Source: Sulfuricurvum sp. (GTDB taxonomy: Bacteria > Campylobacterota > Campylobacteria > Campylobacterales > Sulfurimonadaceae). From it: a stretch of DNA of 64,000 bases. The notes beneath the pieces are model-generated. The model did not search any database, was not told where the DNA came from, and saw only the letters and a program-made list of their open reading frames with translations. The position numbers were made by a program, and so were the translations under genes. Of the stretch, positions 38,948 to 48,018 are shown in pieces; position 1 is the first letter of the stretch, and each line of letters starts with the position of its first letter. Location of the stretch: contig JAQULP010000012.1 in NCBI GenBank assembly GCA_028718525.1, forward strand, positions 1 to 64,000, written 5' to 3'.

Positions 38948-39895
38948 TCAAGATTCTAATAGTTTAGCGAGTTTGGCTTGAAGTTTCAACCACAATTTGT
39001 GCTCCATCAGAGGGAATCCGCTGTAGGTTCCCCCTTTTTGGATACTTTTGGTAACACCCGCACGCGCAGCCAATGTCGTAAAAGGGGCAATACTCAAATG
39101 GCCAGCCGTGGCACTCTGTCCACCCATGACCACATTTCTCCCTAATGTCGTTGAGCCTGCCAAACCGACCTGACCGACAAGGATCGAGTATTCTCCAACA
39201 ATACAATTGTGCGCAATATGGACTAAATTATCAATTTTAACCCCATTTTTGATCTGTGTCGAACCGAATACTGCACAATCAACGGTACAGTTTGCCCCGA
39301 TTTCAACATCATCTCCGATGACGACATTGCCGTTCTGATACAGTTTTACGTGTTCGCCGGTTTTGGTATGTGCATATCCGAAGCCGTCACTACCGATGAC
39401 ACTGCCGGCATGCACCCCGACTCTGTCTCCGATAATCGTATCGCGGTAAACAGTTACATTGGGATACAACACAACATCATTGCCGATTCTAACATCACTT
39501 CCGATATAGACACCGCTCATGATTGTACAATTGGAACCGATTTTTGCACCGTTTTCAATATAAGCGGTCGGATAAACGGTACACCCCTCCCCGATCTCCG
39601 GAGGAGTTTCACTGCTTTTAATCGGTTTGGAAAAATATTTTGATAATAAGGCAATGCTCATATAAGGATCTTCTGATGGCAGGGCAACCACACCTTTCGG
39701 AAGAAGATCCCCTTTTTCCTTTGGAAGAATTACAGCAGAGGCCCGTGTTTCAAAAAGATCTTTTTCATATTTCGAATCCGATAGAAAGGAAATCTCCCCT
39801 TCTACCGCATCACGCAAGGTATTAATACCGATGATTTCCGTGAAAAAGTCACTATTATCCAAACCGAGTACGGCTGCAATTTCATTTAATTTCAT
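38948..39895 (-). CDS. lpxD: UDP-3-O-(3-hydroxyacyl)glucosamine N-acyltransferase
   Basis: 315 aa. It adds the second acyl chain in lipid A synthesis. The N-terminal uridine-binding domain (ISFLSDSKYEKDLFETRAS) is followed by a left-handed beta-helix with hexapeptide repeats (NGAKIGSNCTIMSGVYIGSD) and the catalytic region with KIDNLVHIAHNC. It lies just downstream of ilvH, a non-pathway neighbour. Confidence 0.95.
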   Translation of the reverse strand: MKLNEIAAVLGLDNSDFFTEIIGINTLRDAVEGEISFLSDSKYEKDLFETRASAVILPKEKGDLLPKGVVALPSEDPYMSIALLSKYFSKPIKSSETPPEIGEGCTVYPTAYIENGAKIGSNCTIMSGVYIGSDVRIGNDVVLYPNVTVYRDTIIGDRVGVHAGSVIGSDGFGYAHTKTGEHVKLYQNGNVVIGDDVEIGANCTVDCAVFGSTQIKNGVKIDNLVHIAHNCIVGEYSILVGQVGLAGSTTLGRNVVMGGQSATAGHLSIAPFTTLAARAGVTKSIQKGGTYSGFPLMEHKLWLKLQAKLAKLLES

Positions 39896-39901
39896 ACTTT
39901 T

Positions 39902-40372
39902 TTATCTTTCCAATGCGACGGAACCGCTACGTACAATCTCTTTGGGATGAAAACGTTTGATCGCTTCAAGAAAATGGTTGACTCTCATCGGCTCATCCGC
40001 CACCATCGCAATAAGGGTATCGCTTCCGACATTGACGATACGGCCGTTGTACGCATGCGACAGAGCTTCGATGTCGCCCAGAGATTCACTCATCGGAATT
40101 TTGACCATGGCCATCTCTTTTTCAACAAGATCGGCATGTTCATACACTTTCAATACAGGAATCAATTTATGAAGTTGTTTTGTGATCTGCTCAATCACAC
40201 GTACCGAACCGGATGTTACGATCGTAATACGGGAATATTTTGATTCCGGAATCGGTGCCACCGTCAAAGATTCAATGTTATAGCCACGCCCTGAAAATAA
40301 CCCAACAATACGTGACAATACACTGGCTTCATTCATTACAATAACCGAAATAACGCGACGTGCTTCTTCCAT
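39902..40372 (-). CDS. ilvH: Acetolactate synthase small (regulatory) subunit
   Basis: 156 aa. Two ACT domains; the first has RRVISVIVMNEASVLSRIVGLFSGRGYNIESL. It activates the catalytic subunit and gives valine feedback inhibition. Its ATG overlaps the ilvB stop by one base. Confidence 0.95.
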   Translation of the reverse strand: MEEARRVISVIVMNEASVLSRIVGLFSGRGYNIESLTVAPIPESKYSRITIVTSGSVRVIEQITKQLHKLIPVLKVYEHADLVEKEMAMVKIPMSESLGDIEALSHAYNGRIVNVGSDTLIAMVADEPMRVNHFLEAIKRFHPKEIVRSGSVALER

Positions 40373-42066
40373 TATTTCTCCTTGTACTCTAGCATCATAT
40401 TAAACAACGACCCGCCGGCAGGAACCATCGGAAGAACGTTTTCAAAACGGTTGACCGCAACATCAATGATGGCTACAACGTTTTTTTCAACCGCATCTTT
40501 GAGAGCGGCATCAAATTCCTCTTTGGTCGTTACACGGTATCCAATTCCTCCGAAAGCTTCAGCAAGTTTAACGAAATCCGGCTGCATGGATAGATCCGTT
40601 GACGAGTGCCGTTTATCGTAAAAGAGGGTTTGCCATTGACGAACCATACCCAAGAAATTGTTATTAAGGATGATATTGATAACCGGTAATTTATACTCAA
40701 CGGCTGTCATCAATTCCTGAATGTTCATCAAGATTGATCCGTCACCGGTAATATTGATACTTACCCGTTCCATATCGGCCCGTTTTACACCCATCGCGGC
40801 TGGAAATCCAAAGCCCATTGTCCCCAAACCGCCGGAGCTGATCCATTGGCGCGGTCGGCTAAACGGATAAAACTGTGCCGTCCACATCTGATGCTGTCCA
40901 ACATCCGTAGAAATATTGGCACTGTCCCCCAGAAGCTGACCGATTCGTTCGACCACCCATTGGGGCTTTATACGATCCCCCTCTTCTGTATACGCAAGAG
41001 GGTGAAGTTTGTTAAAATTGGCAATAGTATTATGCCAAGGTGTATAGCGGGACGGATCGATTTGTTCTTTGGCTAAAGGGATCATTTGTTCTAGAACATT
41101 TTTCACATCTCCGACGATCGGAAAATGGGCATTAACCAATTTGGAAATACTTGCCGGATCAATATCGACATGGATGATCTGGGCATTTTTAGCGAATTCG
41201 GAAAGTTTTCCGGTTACACGGTCATCAAAACGCGCTCCCAATCCGATGACAAGGTCCGTTTCGCTCATTGCCATATTAGCAGCATACGAACCGTGCATAC
41301 CGAGCATTGAAATCAATAACGGATCATCATGACGAAGAGTACCGCGCGCCATAAATGTTTCAACGGCAGGGATCTGGGTCAGTTTCGAAAATTCACGAAC
41401 CAATTCTGCTGCGTTTGCATTGATGATCCCTCCCCCGAGATAAAGGAGTGGACGTTTTGCACCGGCAATCGCTTCAATCGCTTTTTTAATTTGGCGTGTA
41501 TTCCCTTTTGTTGTCGGCTTATACGTTTCCAATTCAACTTCTTTGGAGTAATCGAATTTTGCAATCTGTGCGGTGACGTCTTTTGGAATATCGACATGGA
41601 CGGGACCCGGTCTGCCGGTACGTGCGATATAAAATGCCTCTTTTAAAATGCGGGGCAAATCCGCAGCATCCGTCACTAAGTAATTGTGTTTTGTACAGGG
41701 ACGGCTGATACCTACCGCATCAATCTCTTGAAATGCATCCGTACCGATCAATGACATGGGGACTTGACCGCTGATAACTACAAGCGGAATGGAATCCATA
41801 TAGGCATCTGCCAATCCGGTGACCCCATTCGTAAATCCAGGTCCTGAGGTAATCATGGCAACCCCGACTTTTCCGGTTGCTTTGGAATACCCCTCAGCCG
41901 CATGTACCGCTGCTTGTTCATGTCGAGTTAAAATATGTTGAAACGAACGTTGTTTGTATATTTCATCATAGACGTTCATGATCGCCCCACCGGGGTAGCC
42001 GAATACAACTTCGACTTCCTCGGCGATGAGTGCTTCAATAACCATCTGAGCACCGCTGATTTGCAT
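40372..42066 (-). CDS. ilvB: Acetolactate synthase large (catalytic) subunit
   Basis: 564 aa ThDP enzyme that makes acetolactate for valine and leucine, or acetohydroxybutyrate for isoleucine. Motifs: EVVFGYPGGAIMNVYD, the catalytic Glu in RHEQAAVHAAEGYS, FAD-binding GLGARFDDRVTG, and the ThDP motif GDGSILMNIQELMTA to NNN. Start at ATG 42066 with AAGGAG 6 nt upstream; the 14-residue longer ORF is not supported. Co-transcribed with ilvH, lpxD and perhaps the lysozyme-like gene. Confidence 0.96.
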   Translation of the reverse strand: MQISGAQMVIEALIAEEVEVVFGYPGGAIMNVYDEIYKQRSFQHILTRHEQAAVHAAEGYSKATGKVGVAMITSGPGFTNGVTGLADAYMDSIPLVVISGQVPMSLIGTDAFQEIDAVGISRPCTKHNYLVTDAADLPRILKEAFYIARTGRPGPVHVDIPKDVTAQIAKFDYSKEVELETYKPTTKGNTRQIKKAIEAIAGAKRPLLYLGGGIINANAAELVREFSKLTQIPAVETFMARGTLRHDDPLLISMLGMHGSYAANMAMSETDLVIGLGARFDDRVTGKLSEFAKNAQIIHVDIDPASISKLVNAHFPIVGDVKNVLEQMIPLAKEQIDPSRYTPWHNTIANFNKLHPLAYTEEGDRIKPQWVVERIGQLLGDSANISTDVGQHQMWTAQFYPFSRPRQWISSGGLGTMGFGFPAAMGVKRADMERVSINITGDGSILMNIQELMTAVEYKLPVINIILNNNFLGMVRQWQTLFYDKRHSSTDLSMQPDFVKLAEAFGGIGYRVTTKEEFDAALKDAVEKNVVAIIDVAVNRFENVLPMVPAGGSLFNMMLEYKEK

Positions 42067-42279
42067 GTCGTCTCCTTTATATATAGTAATCTTTAGTTTG
42101 TTTTTCATGCTATGAAGACAAAAATATTTGTGAATATAACTGAAAAAAATTAGGAAATTATAAAAGAAAATAGCTATAAATTACGTTAAAAGTTGCGAAA
42201 TCAGCGAAAATATTACCTTATAGACATATATATGGGTAAATGGGGATACATCCTTTATCGTTTTTTATTAAACCTCAAT

Positions 42280-42285
42280 TATAAT
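42280..42285 (+). promoter_or_regulatory. -10 box (TATAAT) of the 76-aa gene
   Basis: CAATTATAATATTG lies 23 bp before the ATG, with AAGGAAG next to the start. The 242-bp gap between ilvB and this gene (42067-42308) is AT-rich. I see no leader peptide, attenuator or T-box in it. Confidence 0.6.
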
Positions 42286-42308
42286 ATTGATAAAGGAAAG
42301 GAAGTTTT

Positions 42309-42539
42309 ATGGATTTAAAGCAACAACTTATTGATTTTGGATGCAGTAGCGAATTCGTTGAGATAGCATTAATGTACAGCGATTTTCATCTGCCGGAGCA
42401 AGAGATCGAAACCTTTATCGAATATGTTGAAGAGGTACACGCAAAAGTAGAAGCGGCCGAAGAGCTCAAAAAAATGGAGAAAGAGATTGTCGATGCTTCC
42501 TCTGTTTTTGAAGAATTTAACGACAATGAGGAGCTTTAA
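42309..42539 (+). CDS. Small acidic helical protein, function unknown
   Basis: 76 aa, highly acidic, with a predicted long helix (EYVEEVHAKVEAAEELKKMEKEIV). Good ribosome-binding site and promoter. Its stop overlaps the convergent M15-type peptidase stop by 4 nt. Likely a cytoplasmic adaptor; not recognised. Confidence 0.65.
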   Translation: MDLKQQLIDFGCSSEFVEIALMYSDFHLPEQEIETFIEYVEEVHAKVEAAEELKKMEKEIVDASSVFEEFNDNEEL

Positions 42540-43294
42540 GCGGTTTCCGTCCCCCCGGTCACTTTGATATGCCATGGTTCGTACCGCACTCCGTAGGGAT
42601 TGTTACTCGTATAGCGGATCGTGATGTATCCGCCGTCATACAATTTTTTAAATACATCTGTTTCTTGAAATTTTTCGGTGAAATTTGCAGACCCGTAACC
42701 GACTTTACCGATATCAAAGTCCCCAATACTGTGGAAGGTGAATCCCGGAGGAGCAATACAGGTAGAAGTAAGCCTTAAGTCTCCCCCCTCACAAACCATT
42801 TTTTTGAGAAATAGATGAAGCTGTTTAACCGGCAAACGGACTCCGGAAGTGAGAATTACTTCGTTACCAATCAATTTTTTGATCGTAGCGTATTTTTCGG
42901 TTGCAGCACCCCGGAGCAGTACGTGTCCCGATTTTTTGATATAGACCAGATCTTTTTCTTTGACGACGGTGGTCAAATGGGGCACGGTACGTTCACCGTA
43001 AAAACCGTAGCGGCGCGGATCACCGTAAAAAATAGTCTCAATATACCCAATTTCATTCGGAGTCAACGGTTTGCCGCATCGTGCAGCGATAGTCAGCATT
43101 TCATCAAAACTGATCGTATTGAACCGCACATATCCAACCCAATTTTGAACGCTGTTTAATTTGTCTAAAAGGCTCCGAATGATCGGCGATGTATAACGGG
43201 TTGAGACCGATGAAGGTAAAAATTCTTCGGTCGCCCCCATCATTACTGTCCCGGTAACCGCTGCGCTTAATGCTAAAAATGATCGTCTATTCAT
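42536..43294 (-). CDS. Tat-exported M15-like peptidase / DD-carboxypeptidase
   Basis: 252 aa. Twin-arginine signal MNRRSFLALSAAVTGTVMMG. In the C-terminal half PGFTFHSIGDFDIG and YEPWHIKV correspond to the zinc-binding H, D and EPWH motif of VanY/M15 peptidases (normally PG-S-H-x-x-G-x-x-x-D and EPWH). The first motif is one residue short of VanY spacing. Trimming of D-Ala-D-Ala stem peptides in the periplasm is the likely role. Confidence 0.7.
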   Translation of the reverse strand: MNRRSFLALSAAVTGTVMMGATEEFLPSSVSTRYTSPIIRSLLDKLNSVQNWVGYVRFNTISFDEMLTIAARCGKPLTPNEIGYIETIFYGDPRRYGFYGERTVPHLTTVVKEKDLVYIKKSGHVLLRGAATEKYATIKKLIGNEVILTSGVRLPVKQLHLFLKKMVCEGGDLRLTSTCIAPPGFTFHSIGDFDIGKVGYGSANFTEKFQETDVFKKLYDGGYITIRYTSNNPYGVRYEPWHIKVTGGTETA

Positions 43295-43499
43295 ACACTT
43301 TTCTTTGGCAATAAAAATTTATGGTATTTTTTTCTTACAATATTACACCATTTTTCAACATTTAATGTGAATAAAATCCCAAAAATAAGCAAAATTGCCA
43401 ATAAATTTTTCTCTTTGTTACTATATTTTTCACATTCTCTTTAGGAAGATTCAAATGTTTGTTGACTATAATATCCCCCAATTTACAAGAGGTTGATTT

Positions 43500-44006
43500 T
43501 TGAAAAAACGTTTGGCAGTAGCGTTCACCGGTCCATCTAATAGCGGAAAAACAACGTTGATTTTAAAAGTTGCACGAAAATTGATCCATGAACATCACTT
43601 GGAAGTCGCAATCATTAAAAATGATCCTAAGGACAAAGCACAATTCGATGTTCCGGGAAAAGACAGCTACAAATTTAGCGATACGGGTGCTGAAGTCATC
43701 GTAACTTCGCCTACACGTACTACATATTTTTCCAAGCGCCATAAAGAACTCGATGATCTGATAGGTTTATTCGGTGCGTTTGATGTTCTTTTGGTTGAGG
43801 GGCTTAAGAACCTCCCTCTTCCCCGTATCAGCATTTTCCGAGGTTCCATCGATACCGATTATTTCCCCTATATGAATGCTTTAGCCATAGATGAAACGGT
43901 TAATACAGGCCACTATACGATCCCCGACGGAATTGATCTTCTCGATCTCAATAATGCCGATCAAGTCATTGATTGGATTTTAACTCATGCAAAGGTAATA
44001 GAATGA
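43500..44006 (+). CDS. mobB: Molybdopterin-guanine dinucleotide biosynthesis protein MobB
   Basis: 168 aa from a TTG start, with AGAGG 7 nt upstream. P-loop GPSNSGKTT at residues 10-18, followed by [20 protein letters not shown] and [21 protein letters not shown] GTPase helper for MoCo guanylylation. It overlaps fbp by 4 nt. The gene before it (minus strand) is Tat-exported, as are many molybdoenzymes, but no molybdoenzyme is in the window. Confidence 0.88.
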   Translation: MKKRLAVAFTGPSNSGKTTLILKVARKLIHEHHLEVAIIKNDPKDKAQFDVPGKDSYKFSDTGAEVIVTSPTRTTYFSKRHKELDDLIGLFGAFDVLLVEGLKNLPLPRISIFRGSIDTDYFPYMNALAIDETVNTGHYTIPDGIDLLDLNNADQVIDWILTHAKVIE

Positions 44007-44848
44007 ATGTTCTTTTAGAAGCAATACAAAAAAGTGCTATACGGATCAAAAACGCGATTGATGTTAAAGACATCGGGTATTCACAAGAACAAAACAGTTC
44101 CGGTGAAACACAGCTCCAACTGGATATCCAAAGCGATTTGATTATCGAAGAAGAATTGAGCCAAATAGCAAGTGTACATACTATTGCCAGCGAAGAGAAA
44201 GAACATCCGATGGTTCTCAATGAAAACGGACGTTATTTTATCGCTTTTGACCCATTAGACGGTTCGTCATTGGTTGATGTTAATCTGAGTGTCGGTTCGA
44301 TATTCGGTATTTATGACGGGGCCTTCACTCCGACTAAAATGGTAGGGTCATGCTACGTTGTATACGGGCCAAGGGTTGAACTGGTATTTGCGTATGAGAA
44401 TAAAGTCTCATTGTATCTACTCCAAGCAGGTGAATTTGAATACGTCAAAGAGATCCGTTTGAATGAAAAAGGGAAGATCAATGCACCGGGAGGGACACAA
44501 CAATTTTGGGCGCCGTATCATAAAGCGATGATTGATAGCTTTTTTGCTCGGGGATATCGTCTCCGCTATTCAGGGGGGATGGTTCCCGATCTTCATCAAA
44601 TTCTCCTCAAAGGGGGCGGTTTATTCAGTTATCCGGGGGCAACTGACAAACCTGAAGGGAAATTACGCATGTTATTTGAAGTATTCCCTTTTGCCTATAT
44701 TTTTGAAAAAGCCGGTGGAAAAGCAGTTGATGGCAACCAGCGTGTATTAGAAAAAGAACCGCGGCATGTTCATGATACCAGTCCATGTTTTTTTGGTTCA
44801 AGCGAAGAAATAAACGAAGTTTTGAGTATCTATGCCGGACAACAATGA
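44003..44848 (+). CDS. fbp: Fructose-1,6-bisphosphatase class I
   Basis: 281 aa from ATG 44003 (overlapping mobB ATGA). Motifs: IASEEKEHP, the metal site [40 protein letters not shown], and [21 protein letters not shown]. It hydrolyses FBP in gluconeogenesis and is used in CO2-fixing relatives. The longest ORF starts 30 nt earlier inside mobB and is unlikely. Confidence 0.95.
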   Translation: MNVLLEAIQKSAIRIKNAIDVKDIGYSQEQNSSGETQLQLDIQSDLIIEEELSQIASVHTIASEEKEHPMVLNENGRYFIAFDPLDGSSLVDVNLSVGSIFGIYDGAFTPTKMVGSCYVVYGPRVELVFAYENKVSLYLLQAGEFEYVKEIRLNEKGKINAPGGTQQFWAPYHKAMIDSFFARGYRLRYSGGMVPDLHQILLKGGGLFSYPGATDKPEGKLRMLFEVFPFAYIFEKAGGKAVDGNQRVLEKEPRHVHDTSPCFFGSSEEINEVLSIYAGQQ

Positions 44849-45026
44849 TATTTACGAAGAGCGCTTAGATGAAGCGATACAGCTTTTGCAATCCTGTCAG
44901 GAAGATCATAAGGTAGAGAGTTGTTATGTGTGTGAACACTGTATCGGATGTGAAGTTCGTACCAAATATATACGAACAGTATATGAAAGTATGTCCAAAG
45001 GGGAAACCGGAGGATTTGATTTTTGA
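44832..45026 (+). CDS. Small cysteine-rich protein, function unknown
   Basis: 64 aa, overlapping fbp by 17 nt. It has a cysteine knot-like stretch [13 protein letters not shown] (four Cys in CxxC-x-x-CxxC order), suggesting a metal site, plus an earlier Cys in LLQSC. It is followed by metG. Function unknown, but the overlap and cysteine pattern make it a real gene. Confidence 0.65.
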   Translation: MPDNNDIYEERLDEAIQLLQSCQEDHKVESCYVCEHCIGCEVRTKYIRTVYESMSKGETGGFDF

Positions 45027-45061
45027 TGAAACGAATGAATTTTTAAAGGGAAAAAATTAGC

Positions 45062-47008
45062 ATGAAAAATTACATTACAACTCCTATCTATTACGTCAAC
45101 GGAGAAGCCCATATCGGTCATGCGTATACTACATTTATTGCAGACTCTTTGGCACGCTATTCACGACTCATCGGGAATGAAACCTATTTTTTAACCGGTA
45201 CGGATGAACACGGTCAAAAAATTGAGGAGTCGGCGCAGAAACAAAATAAACCGACACAAATCTTCGCCGACGAAATCAGCGCCACTTTCCGAAATCTATG
45301 GAATGAATTTGATATTAGTTACGATCAGTTTATACGTACTACCGATGAAACGCATAAAACCGGGGTACAGGCTGCATTTGAAAAAATGTATGCCAAGGGG
45401 GATATTTATAAAGATTTTTATGAAGGGAATTACTGTGTAAGCTGTGAAACATTTTTCCCTGAGTCTCAATTGATGGATGGCGGCTGTTGTCCTGATTGCG
45501 GGCGTGCAACAACAATCGTTAAAGAAGAGAGCTATTTTTTCCGTCTTTCGAAATATGAAAAACCCCTATTGGACTATTACGAGGCCCATCCGGAATTTAT
45601 CCTACCGAAATCACGCCGTAATGAAGTGATCAGTTTTGTCCGCGGAGGACTTAATGACCTTTCGGTTACGCGGACCAGTTTCAGTTGGGGAGTCCATCTG
45701 CCGGCATCGTTAAATGAACCGAAACATGTTATGTACGTATGGCTGGATGCGTTGATGAATTACGTTACCGCATTGGGTTATGGAACGGATGAGGCCAACA
45801 TGGATTTCTGGCCGGCCAATGTACAATTAGTCGGAAAAGATATCCTCCGTTTTCATGCGATCTATTGGCCTGCATTTTTGATGAGTCTCGATTTACCTCT
45901 TCCAAAACACATTGCGGCACATGGGTGGTGGACCAGAGACGGAGAAAAAATGTCGAAATCTAAGGGGAATGTTGTAGATCCTCGCGAAGTATCTCAACAT
46001 TACGGAGCTGAAAATTTCCGTTATTTTATGATGCGCGAAGTTCCGTTCGGTCAAGACGGGGATTTCTCTCAACGTGCCCTGATAGACCGTATGAACTCAG
46101 ATTTATCCAACGATTTGGGTAATTTGCTGAACCGTATCATCGGGATGTCTGAAAAATACTCTAATTTACTGGTCGACAGTGCCGATGTTGAAAAATTTCA
46201 TGCAAAAGAGCTCAATGACGCCCATGCCGTTTTAGCCACGCTTGAGCCCTATTTCTATGAATTGCAATTGCACCGTTATCTTGAAGAGCTATGGAAAGTG
46301 TTCAGTATCGGCAATAAAGCCATTGAAGAGCATGCACCGTGGGTCAAAATCAAAGAAGGTCGCACGGATGAAGCCCTGGCCACGGTTGCTTTAGTGGCTA
46401 ATTTATTGGCAAAAGCATCGGTAATGCTCCATGCTATCATGCCTAAAACCACCGCGACGATTGCCGATGCACTCGGCTTTGAAATAACGACTGAAAGCTA
46501 TAATGATCTGATTATCCATAAAGGGTTGCTCAAACCATTTACTATCAAAAAAGTTCCGCCTCTTTTCCCGCGTGTCGAAGAACCTTTAATGCAGGAAGCC
46601 CCTAAAGCCATGAGTGAAGAGGCCCCTAAAGTCGAACTCAAACAAATGGATGATAAAAAAGTCTCTACAGTAGCGGAAGAAGGGGTGATCACCATTGATC
46701 AATTTTTCCAAACTTCCATTAAAATCGGAACCGTTTTAAATGCTCAAGAGGTGCCAAAAAGTTCAAAACTTTTAAAATTGCATGTTGATCTGGGTGAAGA
46801 AACACCGCGCCAAATTATTGCAGGGATTCGGGAATATTACAGCGCAGAATCTCTCATAGGAACGCAGGTATGTGTTGTCGCGAACCTCAAACCGGCCAAA
46901 TTGATGGGAATGCTCTCTGAGGGGATGGTTTTAGCCGCCAAAGATAGCGAAGGACTTTCTCTTATACGTCCTGAGAAACCTCGTTTAAGCGGAAGTTCCG
47001 TTGGATGA
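45062..47008 (+). CDS. metG: Methionyl-tRNA synthetase
   Basis: 648 aa class I synthetase. HIGH-type motif AHIGHAYT, zinc-binding cysteines (CVSCETFFPE and CCPDCGR), and KMSKS in GEKMSKSKGNV. The C-terminal ~110 residues (about 540-648) form a tRNA-binding EMAP/Trbp111-like domain (FQTSIKIGTVLNAQEV, LKPAKLMGMLSEGMVLA). Its 3' end overlaps the next gene by 4 nt. Confidence 0.97.
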   Translation: MKNYITTPIYYVNGEAHIGHAYTTFIADSLARYSRLIGNETYFLTGTDEHGQKIEESAQKQNKPTQIFADEISATFRNLWNEFDISYDQFIRTTDETHKTGVQAAFEKMYAKGDIYKDFYEGNYCVSCETFFPESQLMDGGCCPDCGRATTIVKEESYFFRLSKYEKPLLDYYEAHPEFILPKSRRNEVISFVRGGLNDLSVTRTSFSWGVHLPASLNEPKHVMYVWLDALMNYVTALGYGTDEANMDFWPANVQLVGKDILRFHAIYWPAFLMSLDLPLPKHIAAHGWWTRDGEKMSKSKGNVVDPREVSQHYGAENFRYFMMREVPFGQDGDFSQRALIDRMNSDLSNDLGNLLNRIIGMSEKYSNLLVDSADVEKFHAKELNDAHAVLATLEPYFYELQLHRYLEELWKVFSIGNKAIEEHAPWVKIKEGRTDEALATVALVANLLAKASVMLHAIMPKTTATIADALGFEITTESYNDLIIHKGLLKPFTIKKVPPLFPRVEEPLMQEAPKAMSEEAPKVELKQMDDKKVSTVAEEGVITIDQFFQTSIKIGTVLNAQEVPKSSKLLKLHVDLGEETPRQIIAGIREYYSAESLIGTQVCVVANLKPAKLMGMLSEGMVLAAKDSEGLSLIRPEKPRLSGSSVG

Positions 47009-48009
47009 GGCTGGAAAATATCCTCGCACTGACAAAAGGCTCTCTTTTAGGAGAACCCGCTGTAACCCTCTTTGAAAGCGTCGTATATGAGGCTTCCAAA
47101 GTAAAACGGGGATCACTGTTTATCGCTTACTCTCCTACAAATATTCTTGAAGCATTACAAAACGGTGCATATGCCGTAATGTTTGACAAACCTACCCAAA
47201 TCAGTGACAGCGAAGTAGCATGGATTAAAGTAGATAACCTTGATAATGCCCTTAAAAAACTGCTCCGTTTTTATCTTCTTGAAAAAGAATTGCAGGTATA
47301 CGCCTGTGATCCTATTACGTTGCATCTTTCGTCCATGATCTCTACTCCGCCCACTTTTTGCAACATCGAAGGGTCAATGCAGGAAATTTGGGAAAAACTT
47401 TGGCCATTGGAAAAAAAATCGGTTGTCCTTTTTTCCCCTGCCCTGACCGATGCCGATATCTTTATTGAATATTCTCAGCTGATACGGGCTCAAGAAAACA
47501 CCATTACCATCATCGAGCAAACGCTTTTTGAAACTTCATTTATTCATAATGACACCTTTTATGAGCGCCAGATGCTCTCCCCGTTTTTCATCCCTTATTT
47601 AGAGCATCTCCTCTTTTTTTACACTTTTTTACGCATTCCTTTTGTGATAAGAGGCTTTAGTAAAATGGGGCATTTTATCCCGGTATTTACCAATTCGAGA
47701 TTGGAAAGCAAAGAATTCGGCAGCAGTGACCGTGTCATTATTTTCGAACCTCTGCTCGAATTAATCGACGAGCAAATCGATTTCCTGGATGTACAGGCTT
47801 CATGGGCAAAAATCGTTTATCTTCTTCCGGAATCGATGCGTTCGTCCCTTACCATAGGGATCGATTCGATCTATTTTTACCGTTATCCCGAAGAGATACT
47901 GACCATATTACAATCGACAAAATTCCATTTTGCCCTCGTCGCCGGTGTCGACAAAAGTATTTTAAATCCATCACGATCGTCAATGAAACAACTTGAACTC
48001 GATTTTTAG
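47005..48009 (+). CDS. Mur-ligase-like N-terminal protein without a recognisable ligase core
   Basis: 334 aa. Residues about 10-80 (SVVYEASKVKRGSLFIAYSP, GAYAVMFDKP) resemble the UDP-MurNAc-binding first domain of MurE/MurF (normally VSIDSRKVKPGSLFVA). No ATP-binding GTNGKT motif follows. The remaining 250 residues are unassigned and contain a hydrophobic stretch near FIPYLEHLLFFYTFLRIPFV. It overlaps metG by 4 nt and precedes a TRAP-type protein. A regulator or peptidoglycan-precursor binder is possible. Function not known. Confidence 0.65.
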   Translation: MRLENILALTKGSLLGEPAVTLFESVVYEASKVKRGSLFIAYSPTNILEALQNGAYAVMFDKPTQISDSEVAWIKVDNLDNALKKLLRFYLLEKELQVYACDPITLHLSSMISTPPTFCNIEGSMQEIWEKLWPLEKKSVVLFSPALTDADIFIEYSQLIRAQENTITIIEQTLFETSFIHNDTFYERQMLSPFFIPYLEHLLFFYTFLRIPFVIRGFSKMGHFIPVFTNSRLESKEFGSSDRVIIFEPLLELIDEQIDFLDVQASWAKIVYLLPESMRSSLTIGIDSIYFYRYPEEILTILQSTKFHFALVAGVDKSILNPSRSSMKQLELDF

Positions 48010-48018
48010 GAGCGAACT

